Shown here piece after piece: positions 43,775 through 53,200 of a stretch of 64,000 nt of DNA. The number at the start of each line of letters is the position of its first letter. The first letter of the stretch is position 1. Position numbers and translations under genes: made by a program. The stretch lies in contig NZ_JACVVD010000004.1 of NCBI RefSeq assembly GCF_014534655.1, positions 62,001 through 126,000 of the forward strand. The letters run 5' to 3'. This DNA is from Paenibacillus sedimenti (GTDB lineage Bacteria > Bacillota > Bacilli > Paenibacillales > NBRC-103111). The notes under the pieces are model-generated. The model was not told the DNA's origin, made no database searches, and worked only from the letters and a program-made list of their open reading frames with translations.

Positions 43775-44410
43775 ATGAGTAGCCAACAATCTGTGCAGTC
43801 CGAAGTTTTAAAAGTCTTGAGCGACCGCCGTTCCGTGAAACAATACAAATCAGGACACAAAATGCCCAAGGAAGATCTGGAGCAGCTGCTCAAATCTGCT
43901 TCCGAAGCGCCATCTTCTTGGAACCTTCAGCATTGGAAGCTTCTCGTGATTGAAGATCAAGCACAGAAAGAAAAACTGCTTCCTATTGCTTACGGACAAA
44001 AGCAAATCATCGAGAGCTCAGTCGTCATCGCTGTCCTCGGTGACCTCGAAGCCAACAAAAACGCTCAACTCGTATTCGGCCCAGCTGTCGAAGGCGGATT
44101 TATGCCAAAAGAGTTGATGGATAACCTTGTAGCTCAAATCGAAGGTGCTTATCAATATCCGCAAGTTGCTCGTGATGAAGCAATCCGTAACGCATCCCTT
44201 GCAGCTATGCAGCTTATGATTGCAGCTAAAGCAATGGGTTATGATACTTGCCCAATGGGTGGCTATGACGCGGCGAAATTCGTTCAAGAATTCAATGTCC
44301 CAGCTCGCTATGTGCCCGTTATGCTCATCAGCGTTGGCTTGGCTGCATCGCCAGCAAGACCGTCTGGTCGCCTTTCTTTGGATCAAATCACGGTTTCCAA
44401 CTCGTTCTAA
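43775..44410 (+). CDS. Nitroreductase-family FMN oxidoreductase
   Basis: 211 residues. The FMN/NAD(P)H motifs RRSVKQYKSGHKMP, ASEAPSSWNLQHWKLLVIED and the C-terminal GMGYDTCPMGGYDAAKF region match the nitroreductase superfamily (YdgI/YodC-like). It reduces quinones or nitro compounds with FMN. GGAGGG precedes the ATG by eight bases, and a strong terminator follows. Single-gene unit. Confidence 0.9.
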   Translation: MSSQQSVQSEVLKVLSDRRSVKQYKSGHKMPKEDLEQLLKSASEAPSSWNLQHWKLLVIEDQAQKEKLLPIAYGQKQIIESSVVIAVLGDLEANKNAQLVFGPAVEGGFMPKELMDNLVAQIEGAYQYPQVARDEAIRNASLAAMQLMIAAKAMGYDTCPMGGYDAAKFVQEFNVPARYVPVMLISVGLAASPARPSGRLSLDQITVSNSF

Positions 44411-44414
44411 TGAT

Positions 44415-44461
44415 AAAAAGGCATGGCTCTCACCTAATCGTGAGAGCACATGCTTTTTTTT
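44415..44461. terminator. Strong terminator after the nitroreductase gene
   Basis: AAAAGGCATGGCTCTCAC pairs with GTGAGAGCACATGC and is followed by eight T's; it also ends the convergent gene. Confidence 0.9.
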
Positions 44462-44468
44462 CAACCAC

Positions 44469-45539
44469 TCAATGAATATGTTCAGTTTCGAACAAAATCT
44501 CATCGATCAATTTATTTCGGTAGAGCATGGAGAGGTTAAAGGTTTCGTATTCTTTTTCCTTATCCAATTCCTCAAGAAGCAGCGTTGCAATCAATTCACG
44601 ATCATCGGAATCACCGGGGTGACGGAAATCGATAAATCCGGTCAATTGACGTTCGCTGATATCGACCGTAGCTGTACCAATCGGCAATCCGCCGTGTGAC
44701 TGTTGATAAATTTCATAGGTAAGCGTATCCCCATCATCCCTTGCAAGTACAACCGTATAATCATCTCGATTCGGCGTCTGCAAATCCGACCAAATCGAAT
44801 CTTCCTCTTCCAATAAATCGATATGAGTAAGCTCAATGGTATCGATGGTTTCCCCATTGTAATTCATATTGATAATAAACGTATCCGTTTCATCCTCATC
44901 GAAATCCGCAACAATCAACTCCGAAACATGATCCATTTCTTCGTCAAATGGGTCAAATTTCCACTCTATATCCCCTATGACATCGGTACCATATACATGA
45001 AGAATAGCCTCCGCTACCATCTCCGATTCCCTATCATAGATGTGATATTCCACTCGATTCCTCTTCTCGCTAACAATGACAAGCTCGTAACCCAACTGCC
45101 ACTTACGTTCTTCAACCATGTCGACTTCATCATGGTTATCAGGATCAATATCATCAAACCGATTTTCGTCTCTGACCCACTCGTAATCCATTTCGTCATC
45201 ATGCTCGCTATAGTCTTTTGACTCCCATTCAGACAAAGGTTGCTGCATAGCATGGTCTGTGGCGATAATAAAATCATAGTCACTGTACGTGACAAGCACC
45301 TCACACTCCCTAATCCCAAGCGCATCAACCAAATTCTGAATGTACGTTTGCAAAAAACCATACACCTGCTGCTTGTCCTCTGCGGAAATGGACTGCTCTT
45401 CCAGTTGGACCGATCCTGTGAGTCGATCTGACTCCCTGTAGACTAACGTTAACGTACCGACAAACTCTTCATTGCACATAATATCGCAGACTTCGCCGCC
45501 TGCAGTTTTCAGGTCTGGTCTAAGCAAGATACTAGCCAC
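44469..45539 (-). CDS. Acidic protein with three related domains, unknown function
   Basis: 356 residues, GTG start after AGGAGG. Three segments of about 100 residues (about 1-95, 150-250, 262-356) share a pattern: a strand with E/VLV/YELVI or YTVVLARDD, a short Tyr-centred strand (VEYHIYDRESE; LTYEIYQQSHGG), a middle GDIEW or GFIDF strand, then an acidic helix and TFIINMNYNGETID or TFNLSMLYRNKLID. Long acidic linker (SEHDDEMDYEWVRDENRFDD) between the first two. No signal peptide. A cytoplasmic repeat protein known in Paenibacillus genomes without an assigned role; triplication is inferred from reading. Confidence 0.75.
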   Translation of the reverse strand: MASILLRPDLKTAGGEVCDIMCNEEFVGTLTLVYRESDRLTGSVQLEEQSISAEDKQQVYGFLQTYIQNLVDALGIRECEVLVTYSDYDFIIATDHAMQQPLSEWESKDYSEHDDEMDYEWVRDENRFDDIDPDNHDEVDMVEERKWQLGYELVIVSEKRNRVEYHIYDRESEMVAEAILHVYGTDVIGDIEWKFDPFDEEMDHVSELIVADFDEDETDTFIINMNYNGETIDTIELTHIDLLEEEDSIWSDLQTPNRDDYTVVLARDDGDTLTYEIYQQSHGGLPIGTATVDISERQLTGFIDFRHPGDSDDRELIATLLLEELDKEKEYETFNLSMLYRNKLIDEILFETEHIH

Positions 45540-45627
45540 GACTTGACTCGCCTCCTCTACAGATCACTTATTCTCCTGTAGATTGTCCTACATCCGCCCA
45601 AAATATGAGTATTCAGGATAAACGTCT

Positions 45628-45657
45628 ATACACATAAGTCCAAAGGATCATATAGTA
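45628..45657 (+). promoter_or_regulatory. Sporulation-type promoter (SigE or SigK) of the YjcZ-type gene
   Basis: A -10 CATATAGTA fits the SigK form CATA-N3-TA exactly and the SigE form CATACANT with one change. Upstream AC (17 bp) or ATA (18 bp) elements are correctly placed. About 30 bp before the ribosome site. Confidence 0.5.
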
Positions 45658-45688
45658 TACTAATTATCCAAGTGAGGGAGGTATTCAA

Positions 45689-45778
45689 ATGTCCGCTGTA
45701 GGAGCTTACACATCCACGGGTGCCATCCTGGTGCTGTTCATTCTGTTAGTCATCATTTCCCGTTCTTTCCTTCTGTAA
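45689..45778 (+). CDS. YjcZ-family sporulation peptide (29 aa)
   Basis: 29 residues: a short polar start (MSAVGAYTSTG) and one hydrophobic helix AILVLFILLVIIS, ending in RSFLL. This matches the YjcZ/SscA group of tiny membrane peptides made late in sporulation, although the usual Gly/Tyr-rich N-terminus is shortened here. GGGAGGT lies six bases before the ATG. A mother-cell-type promoter precedes and a terminator follows, so it is a complete small unit. Confidence 0.75.
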   Translation: MSAVGAYTSTGAILVLFILLVIISRSFLL

Positions 45779-45816
45779 GACTCGTCATTCCGGGTTAATC
45801 CGGATACTTACATCGA

Positions 45817-45868
45817 AAAGAGACTGTCCCCCGTCAGATCGATGATAGAAGGGCAGTCTCTTTGTTTT
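45817..45868. terminator. Bidirectional terminator
   Basis: AAAGAGACTG and CAGTCTCTTT form the stem with a long loop, followed by GTTTT; AAAAG on the other strand serves the minus-strand gene. Confidence 0.75.
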
Positions 45869-47300
45869 AAGGTATTTGGTTGAGTCGCTGGCGTTCGGCT
45901 TCGATGTTGGTAAGTTTTTGTGCAAGCCCAGTCTGGAGCTCAGGACGATTCGCGTGTTTGGCGAAAATACGCTTTGCATTTGAAAGCTTCCCCGCCCTCA
46001 TCGCCAGTTCTCCCAAGGCAACTTCCGCCTTCCATTCGCCAATCTGGTAGTCGGGTGTAACATTGCAGCGATAAGTGGACAAAGAATGTATGGATTGCTT
46101 TAGACTATTTTCAGCTTGTCGGAACAACTCGTCAGCTTGCTTCATTCGAACCTGTGCCAGCAAGTAGTGCGCGTCCGGATAATCGAGGTTGTGCTCAAGC
46201 GCTTTATGACAGTAAGCTTCTGCTTGCCTATAATCCTTGCTTTCAATGGAAAGAAAAATTAGTAATTTATAAATCTCAAGAATACTGCCAAAATGTGGTG
46301 TACTCTGTGCAAGTTGTTCGGCTTGATGAAGCGCCGCCTGCGCTTGCTCTTTGAAGCCTCCAGCGATTGATTCTCTTCCATAAAACAGCCAATGACCTGG
46401 ATTATTCGGCTCTTCTCGTATCATCATGTTAAGCAAACGCAGGTTGCGTTCAATCTTATTCCGGTTTTGCAGTACAGCAGGCTCGTAACCGTTGTGATGC
46501 AATCGTATTTTCACACTGCGGCGTACGATATCCTTATTGAATATTCCCTCTTGTGTACCTAGTTGCTCATGAATACGTCCCCAGAAGCGAAGACCTCTAC
46601 GCATAGGGAACATTCGGGTTTGTGAAAAATCATGCTGAACACTTCCACGGACTTGATTCAAATGCCATACGTGAAGTGCAGGAATTGGACTAGCTCCATG
46701 AAAAAGCCCGGCAACTTCTTTGATCGAAGATTTATCTTCTGATGCCAGTACCTCATCCGCGTCAATCCAAACTACCCAATCAGATTGAATATGCTGAAGT
46801 CCTTTGTTCCTGGCATCTGCAAAGCTATCATTCCAATCAATCTTTACAATTTTTACTTTATCGTAATTCGCGGCGATACTCTCCGTTTTATCCGTAGATG
46901 AATCAATCAATACAATTTCATCGACGGCATCCTGCAATGCTTCAATACACCTTCCAATATTCATTTCCTCATTGAAGGATAAGATTGCAGCTGCAATACT
47001 AACTTTAGGAACATGCAATAATCCTTCAATATCGTAACGTTCATCGCCATCCGGGACTTGTTTTAATGAGTTAAAAGCCTTTTGCACCCACGACGCCTGA
47101 GGATCCAACAGCCACGCTCTCTGAAAAACGCGGTTTGCTGCAAGCCCATAACCTTGCTGAAGTAGTGCTTCGCCAAGGAACACCCATAATTGTGCATCCA
47201 ATTTGTCTTGCCTCAGCCAAGGAATGATTAGTATCTCAGCTTGTTTAAAATGTTTATTTTTCAGTAATGAAATGATGCTCTCGTAAATTGATGTACTCAT
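45867..47300 (-). CDS. TPR-linked family 2 glycosyltransferase
   Basis: 477 residues. An N-terminal TPR-like helical segment (about 1-85) precedes a GT-A glycosyltransferase family 2 domain (about 95-330) with ILSFNEEMNIGRCIEA, the acidic VLIDSSTDKT and the DxD-type WIDADE motif. More TPR-type repeats (about 300-470) follow (HWLFYGRESIAGGFKEQAQAALHQAEQL). Such TPR-GT2 proteins are known as protein glycosyltransferases for secreted or surface peptides (SunS-like). It overlaps by 4 bp the upstream gene for an exported repeat protein, so that protein may be its target. Cytoplasmic; sugar unknown. Confidence 0.87.
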   Translation of the reverse strand: MSTSIYESIISLLKNKHFKQAEILIIPWLRQDKLDAQLWVFLGEALLQQGYGLAANRVFQRAWLLDPQASWVQKAFNSLKQVPDGDERYDIEGLLHVPKVSIAAAILSFNEEMNIGRCIEALQDAVDEIVLIDSSTDKTESIAANYDKVKIVKIDWNDSFADARNKGLQHIQSDWVVWIDADEVLASEDKSSIKEVAGLFHGASPIPALHVWHLNQVRGSVQHDFSQTRMFPMRRGLRFWGRIHEQLGTQEGIFNKDIVRRSVKIRLHHNGYEPAVLQNRNKIERNLRLLNMMIREEPNNPGHWLFYGRESIAGGFKEQAQAALHQAEQLAQSTPHFGSILEIYKLLIFLSIESKDYRQAEAYCHKALEHNLDYPDAHYLLAQVRMKQADELFRQAENSLKQSIHSLSTYRCNVTPDYQIGEWKAEVALGELAMRAGKLSNAKRIFAKHANRPELQTGLAQKLTNIEAERQRLNQIP

Positions 47301-49240
47301 CTATTTATTTTTATGTAAAATACCCTTTCTCCATGATCTGGATCAATCGTAACCGTATAAGTTCCCTCTGATTGAGTTTGTAACTTAACATAATCACCGG
47401 ATGCATAGGTCAAAAAAGCTCCCGTATCCGATGGTTCAACCGTTGTATGCTCGTAAATATACCATAATCCATCCCCGGTAGAGCCCGGATATAGGGTCGG
47501 TAGATGGATACCCAGTTCATCATCCATTGGAATGGATTCCAAAATGAAATCATCTTGGTACCATTTATCAACTTCCGTATCATGTGCGAGTAGTTTTACA
47601 ACTAACTCGGATGTTAATTGATTAGCATTTAGCTTCAAATAATGATCCTCGTATACGCTGGCTGTTACAGATTCCGAATTTTCCGAGTCCGAGACAAGAA
47701 TTTTTGTATCATTAAAATTAATATTAGAACTGAATACGTGGTTCAAATCAAAAATATAAGAACTACCCAAATATAGAGTCTGTATCTGAGGAAAAGGGTT
47801 AGCATGACTCCTTCTAATCTCTACATCAACTTTAGTCTCCGACTCACCATCGCTTGCAATTATTTCTCTAATTGCCCCAAGAAAAGGTATATCGTTAGTA
47901 GTCAAGAATGAGCCCTCTAATCCTATGGGTTCAAGACTAACAACGTTATTGGAATTCATCACTTTAATACTATAATGGAGTATATCCTCATCACTATCAA
48001 TAAAATAATTGTTCAAATCAATGATCGCATCTTTAGATAAATAATCAGTAAAAGGGATATTGACCAATTCCGGCGGTTGGTTTTCACCATAAAACTCATC
48101 ATATATTCTGACGTTAAAAGGCACATTTAAAACTCCACCCCAACCATCATTCACGGTAACATTAACTACTGTAGTAAGCTCCGCAGAGTTGATATTTTCG
48201 GTGGCTTGAATATACCAATTTTCACCATCTTGCCAAATGGATACAAAGTCATTCTGCTCAAAACTAACAGTTATGGAATCAAAGTCCGGATCGGTAAAAT
48301 AATTAGTAAGATCGCTATCTACTTCTAATTGTGATTGGCTGCCAACAGCCATATTTAGGTTACTGAAGGGATTGGATCCTTTTAATTCAGGCTTTTGATT
48401 CTTAACAGTTACTATAAACGTCCGAGATTCCACAAATCCCCCACGGCCATCTCGAGCAATGAGCGTGAATTGAGTATTATCGCCTCCACCATTTGCCTTT
48501 AAGTACCAATTATCGTCCGATCCCTTAATAAGACTTATGAACGCATTATTCGCTACTGGGATTACTTCTAACGGATCGCCATCCTGATCTTTAAAGAATG
48601 ATTCTATTTTTCCTATATTTATTGTTTCTTCTTTATTTAATTCACGGTTAGTAAATGGATTTTCAGAATCTACGGTAGGTGCATGATTACCTTCGATAGT
48701 ACCGGGGAGCTTCGCAGAACCAATGTTAGCGAGGAGTTTTTTTACTTTGGATGAATCCGCATAGTCGTTTGGATTGTTTACCAGTCTTTTAACTGTATCT
48801 GCAATATCAAATCTTCTACTGGAGCTTAATGCAGAATCTACGGTTATTTCAAATGTATCAACATAATAGTATCCGTCTTTATTAATCAGGACATTGAAAG
48901 TAGCCGTACCGGCATTTAAAGGACGAATTTTTAGTAAGCCTTTTTCCGTATAATCCGGTTCGCTAAAAGCCGTCCCTGCATTACTGCTAGTAACGTAAAA
49001 TCCTCCACTTCCGGCTCCATAAACACTCTTAAGGTCAAATAAAATTGCACTTTGGTTAAGTGGGATAACCATATTACCAATTTTATCAAGCGTTTCGCTA
49101 CCTGGGGAGGCACTGCTGGATGCATGTACAACGGTATCATAAGAATTGCTTATCAAAAATGGAGCCGCAACCAGTGCCGAGGTTACTACAGCCGCAACAG
49201 CCTTCTCTTTTTTCGTGAGAGGCTTATACTTCTTTGTCAT
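47297..49240 (-). CDS. Exported protein with cadherin-like repeats
   Basis: 647 residues. A signal/anchor helix (about 15-40: AVAAVVTSALVAAPFLI) precedes a Ser-rich stretch. Then at least three modules of ~95 residues follow, each starting NPF and built around D-x-D-x-D loops (FKDQDGDPL, FTDPDFDSI, FIDSDEDIL), as in dystroglycan/cadherin-type calcium-binding modules. Each module has a GNWY/ENWYI strand. No LPXTG or SLH anchor. The stop overlaps the glycosyltransferase start in an ATGA arrangement. Likely surface-attached or secreted, perhaps glycosylated; function unknown. Confidence 0.75.
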   Translation of the reverse strand: MTKKYKPLTKKEKAVAAVVTSALVAAPFLISNSYDTVVHASSSASPGSETLDKIGNMVIPLNQSAILFDLKSVYGAGSGGFYVTSSNAGTAFSEPDYTEKGLLKIRPLNAGTATFNVLINKDGYYYVDTFEITVDSALSSSRRFDIADTVKRLVNNPNDYADSSKVKKLLANIGSAKLPGTIEGNHAPTVDSENPFTNRELNKEETINIGKIESFFKDQDGDPLEVIPVANNAFISLIKGSDDNWYLKANGGGDNTQFTLIARDGRGGFVESRTFIVTVKNQKPELKGSNPFSNLNMAVGSQSQLEVDSDLTNYFTDPDFDSITVSFEQNDFVSIWQDGENWYIQATENINSAELTTVVNVTVNDGWGGVLNVPFNVRIYDEFYGENQPPELVNIPFTDYLSKDAIIDLNNYFIDSDEDILHYSIKVMNSNNVVSLEPIGLEGSFLTTNDIPFLGAIREIIASDGESETKVDVEIRRSHANPFPQIQTLYLGSSYIFDLNHVFSSNINFNDTKILVSDSENSESVTASVYEDHYLKLNANQLTSELVVKLLAHDTEVDKWYQDDFILESIPMDDELGIHLPTLYPGSTGDGLWYIYEHTTVEPSDTGAFLTYASGDYVKLQTQSEGTYTVTIDPDHGERVFYIKINR

Positions 49241-49315
49241 TGATTTTCACATCCTATAGAATAATCACTTATGTCTATTCTATCATACAGGAAGCGTACT
49301 TTAGAACCCCAAAAC

Positions 49316-49345
49316 GACAAAAATCCCCAATTTTCATGGGGATTC
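49316..49345 (-). terminator. Terminator of the HAD phosphatase gene
   Basis: On the minus strand AATCCCCA pairs with TGGGGATT around seven bases, then TTTGTCGTTTT. Confidence 0.8.
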
Positions 49346-49349
49346 TAAC

Positions 49350-50150
49350 CTATAAACAATACTTCACAATCGCCTCATGAACGCCATCTTCGTTATTCGA
49401 AGCGGTGATTGCATCCGCGGCTTCTTTCACGTCCTCCGGCGAGTTCGCTACAGCGATGCCTAGACCGGCAAAAGCCATCATTTCCAGATCATTATAATAA
49501 TTGCCAATGGCCATAATCTCATTAGCATCAATTTCCAACGAAGCCGCAAGTGCTTTCAACGCATTTCCTTTATTAGCTTTAGCACTCATTACATCGATGA
49601 ACAAGTCACCGCTTCGGATCATGCGCAAATCGCCGTATAATTTCTGATCTTCCCATTCCAATTGAACACGATCCAATACCTCAGGCTGTGCGAAAAGCGT
49701 GAATTTCACGATCGGCAACTCTAGTTCCGTCACATCGGTGACAAGTTTGGGATTGATCAGGAACTTTTTGTACATCTGCTTCTCGTATTCTCCGATTCTT
49801 TCGATATACATGTTGAAAGGCGTACATACGTCAAAATGGATGCCCTCTCTCCTCGCATAGTCGAGCATAGGCCGAATCTCAGAAAGGGGAAAAGCAAATT
49901 CATTCACAAGCGTTTGTCCCCGCTCATCTGCATGTACGGTTGCAGCTCCGTTATGAGTAATCATGGTTCCTTCTAGTCCGAGTTCCTGTAGAATGGGTAG
50001 AGTACTTGCCGGCGCACGTCCTGTACAAAGTACAATATGACAGCCTGTATCATGAACTTCCTGGATGGTTTGCTTGGTACGCTCGGTCAGCACGTATTGA
50101 TCATTCAGCAGCGTTCCATCTACATCAAGTGCGATTAATTTAAACTTCAT
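49350..50150 (-). CDS. HAD-superfamily Cof-type phosphatase
   Basis: 266 residues, full length for the Cof/YidA class. Motif I is ALDVDGTLLND (nucleophile Asp, about 8), motif II CTGRAP, motif III Lys in KANKGNAL (about 198), and motif IV the acidic GNYYNDLEM. The C2-type cap sits between. It hydrolyses small phosphorylated metabolites such as sugar phosphates or flavin nucleotides. Single-gene unit between the two surface-protein loci, with its own terminator. Confidence 0.93.
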   Translation of the reverse strand: MKFKLIALDVDGTLLNDQYVLTERTKQTIQEVHDTGCHIVLCTGRAPASTLPILQELGLEGTMITHNGAATVHADERGQTLVNEFAFPLSEIRPMLDYARREGIHFDVCTPFNMYIERIGEYEKQMYKKFLINPKLVTDVTELELPIVKFTLFAQPEVLDRVQLEWEDQKLYGDLRMIRSGDLFIDVMSAKANKGNALKALAASLEIDANEIMAIGNYYNDLEMMAFAGLGIAVANSPEDVKEAADAITASNNEDGVHEAIVKYCL

Positions 50151-50223
50151 GATTCCCTCTCCCTTACTCTCTTTTTATCGACCTATTGTACCACAGGATT
50201 ACCAACGCTTTCACCCCATTTAC

Positions 50224-50254
50224 AAAAAAGACAGCTGTCCGAAGATAACTGTCA
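50224..50254 (-). terminator. Terminator of the giant surface-protein operon
   Basis: On the minus strand GACAG-TTATC-TTCG-GACAG-CTGTC with outer GACAG/CTGTC pairing, followed by TTTTTTG. Confidence 0.65.
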
Positions 50255-50260
50255 TAACGA

Positions 50261-53200
50261 CTATTGAACCCTATGTACCCCAACAGATTTATTGACATTC
50301 CCAATGATATGAACAGGAATATCTTCTGTTTTCACGACTCCGTTTCGATAACGTATTTGAAAATGAATCAGATGAGGACCCTGTGGTAAGCCTTCTGTAT
50401 AAGACTGAAATTTCGGATCAAACAATTCTCCCTTATACAAAGTCGTATCCCCGCTTGATTCGGTTAATACTTGAGCTACATAGAGGGAGCGCCCATCTAT
50501 ACCTGTTGTGTCAATCCATGCCGTAACATCAGCAACAGGTGCAGGAGAGCTGCGACTGGAAACTACAAAGATTTCTCCCGAGTAAAAATCCTTTGGATTA
50601 TGAACCGTTTGATGACCGCTTTTTTCATGAAGTTTCAGCCAATTATCCGTGTAGTTGACCTCAGAGTCTATGGTTAATGGTGAAGCTGTAATGTACTTGG
50701 TCGCGGTGGAAGAAACATATCCATCCCAAACCGTTAAAGTAACTATATAGTTCCCAGTCTGATGGAATTGGCGAGTTATGTTTATTGATGTAAATGTGTA
50801 TACAATTGCATCTGGCTCTTGTATCTTCCATTCATAAGTCAATACATCTCCATCCGCATCAAATGATGCGTTGCTAAGTTGTACCAAGTCCCCCTCCCAC
50901 ACCGGTTTTGGCGACCAATCAAAATCAGCAACAGGCGCTCTGTTGATATAAAGCCACGTCTGTGCTGAAAAATCGGACCATACAAACCCGTCATAAACTC
51001 TAACCCGGACTCGCAGTTTTTGTCCTGCAGGAAGATTATCAGTAACAGCCCACGTTCCCGTCTCATCTCCGGTATTTTGAGCGATCGCAGATGAATCTAG
51101 AACCATAACGGAATTGTCTTCGCTAGTCACTTGTATTTGGAAGTAACTAAATACCGTATTGAGATCAGGATCGGTTTGCCTCCATTTAAACGTGGGCTTA
51201 GTTGTGTCATATATCGTCGGGGAAGTTAGACTTCCGGATGGATCTAACATTGTTGCTGTAGGAGGACTATTTGTGGTCATCCAACCTATGTTGGACCAGC
51301 CTGACCATACTGAACTTTCATTCATAACCCTAAGTTGAACTTTCAGCTTAGATCCTCTAGGTGCATCTGCATTCATGGTCCAGCTGTCAGTTAATTTTGT
51401 TCGATTAGCAATAGGAACGCTAATGTCTGCACTTGCAACAACCGTATTATCTTCGGACCAGACTCGGATCTGCTGGTAAGCTATTCTTCCTGTATCTTCG
51501 TCCTTTTGGTTCCAAGTGATCGTTGGACGAATATCAGTTACAGGAGTCGGATTATCATAAGTTCCCGTCGGGAATGTCAGCTGGACAGTTGGAGGTCTTC
51601 GACTTCCAAGCCAACCTTCGTTTGACCAGGCAGACCAAGTTGTTTCATCTTTTACTCTTACCTTAATTCTCCACCTTGAATTTGTGTCTCCAAAGATATT
51701 TGTTGCTAGGTAACTATACATTTCTTCTTTGGTATTAAATGATTTTATTCCCGATCCATACGAAGAAGAGTTTTCAAATTCATTCCCCATCCAGTCTAAT
51801 GAAACTCGCCCGATGTAAACCTCGTAACCTGTATACGTGGTGTCTGGATCAATATCAGTTTGATTCCAGGTAATGGTTGGCGAGGTCCCTGTCGGCAAGT
51901 AATCCGGAGTATCTTTTGATCCGGTCGGGAAAGTTAAAACTGCTTTGGGAGGATTGTTCGGTCTAAGACCAACATCCAGCGTATTTATCTCCGGCCATGA
52001 CCATGCACCAAATTCATCCTTCACTTGCAATCCAACGGTGTACGTACCTGAGTCATTCACTTTATCAATTTTCGTTTCGGACATCGTTCCGTCCGGAGCG
52101 ATAAACCAATATCTTCTCTCTACGATCCCTCTGCTGGTTTCATAACCCGGTTCAATGTTACCTGTTGGTACGTTATACCTGTCAGGGTCATAGCTTGTAT
52201 CCGTCCAAGTGACTGTTCCGTTAGGTTCCATAAAGAGGCTGAATTGAGCAACCGGACGACGATGGACGATGATACTTTTCTTGAATGTATTGGAGTTTTT
52301 TCGGTAAGCATCAAACGTCATATCTGGAAACTTATAAACAGACAGCGGATATGGGTCATCTTTTGCCTTTAATGTAACATCCCATTTACCTACCCGATCG
52401 AAGGTTGGCATACCCGATGTGAAACTTTTTCCGTTCGAGGGGGATAAACCGCCATTATCGATGAACATTGGCGTATGGACGTAGTTCCAAGTAAACGAAC
52501 CAGCCATAGGGTCTCCTTCGGGATCGGTAAAAGCAACATTATCGTAATTTAGCTCTGCATTCCCTGTCTTTTCATCTAAAATGGCGTAATCAGCATTCCA
52601 GAGATCAGCTTCAGCATATGGTTTCATCGTCATAGCGCTAAAGTTCACAAAGCTTTTATTAGTGAAAGGACCGAACTTGCCGCTAACAGGATACGTGTTA
52701 TCGACGATATCAACGAAATAGTTTACTTTATTAATCCATACATTGATTGCATTACCGGCCGTCCGAATCTTAACGCTGTAACCTTTACCGTCCTGGATGT
52801 TATAGGCCGAAGTAGATAAGACAGTTCTTACACTGTTCACGTACTTGGAGAGGAACACATTCGTTCCATCAAATTCCAAGGCGTATCTATTCATACCATC
52901 TTGCGCCCTGAACGAGTAACCAAAAAGTTCGCTATCAATCTTGTTTTGCTCTGCCTTAAAGTTAAACATGAGGTCTGCATCAGAAACAACAGGATTGGAT
53001 AAGAATTGTCCGTATTGGTATCTTGGCGTAATAGCTGGTGCTTCTGCTACAGGCCCTTTATCGATCCAATATACGGTTTGTCCGTATGGTGGGCTATTAT
53101 AGCCAGAAACCCAACTGTGCCACATAAATGAGCTAAGAAGTAATCCATCGCCCATATATTCGGAAAACGCCTTGCTGTTTACAGTTTCCGTTGCACCTGA

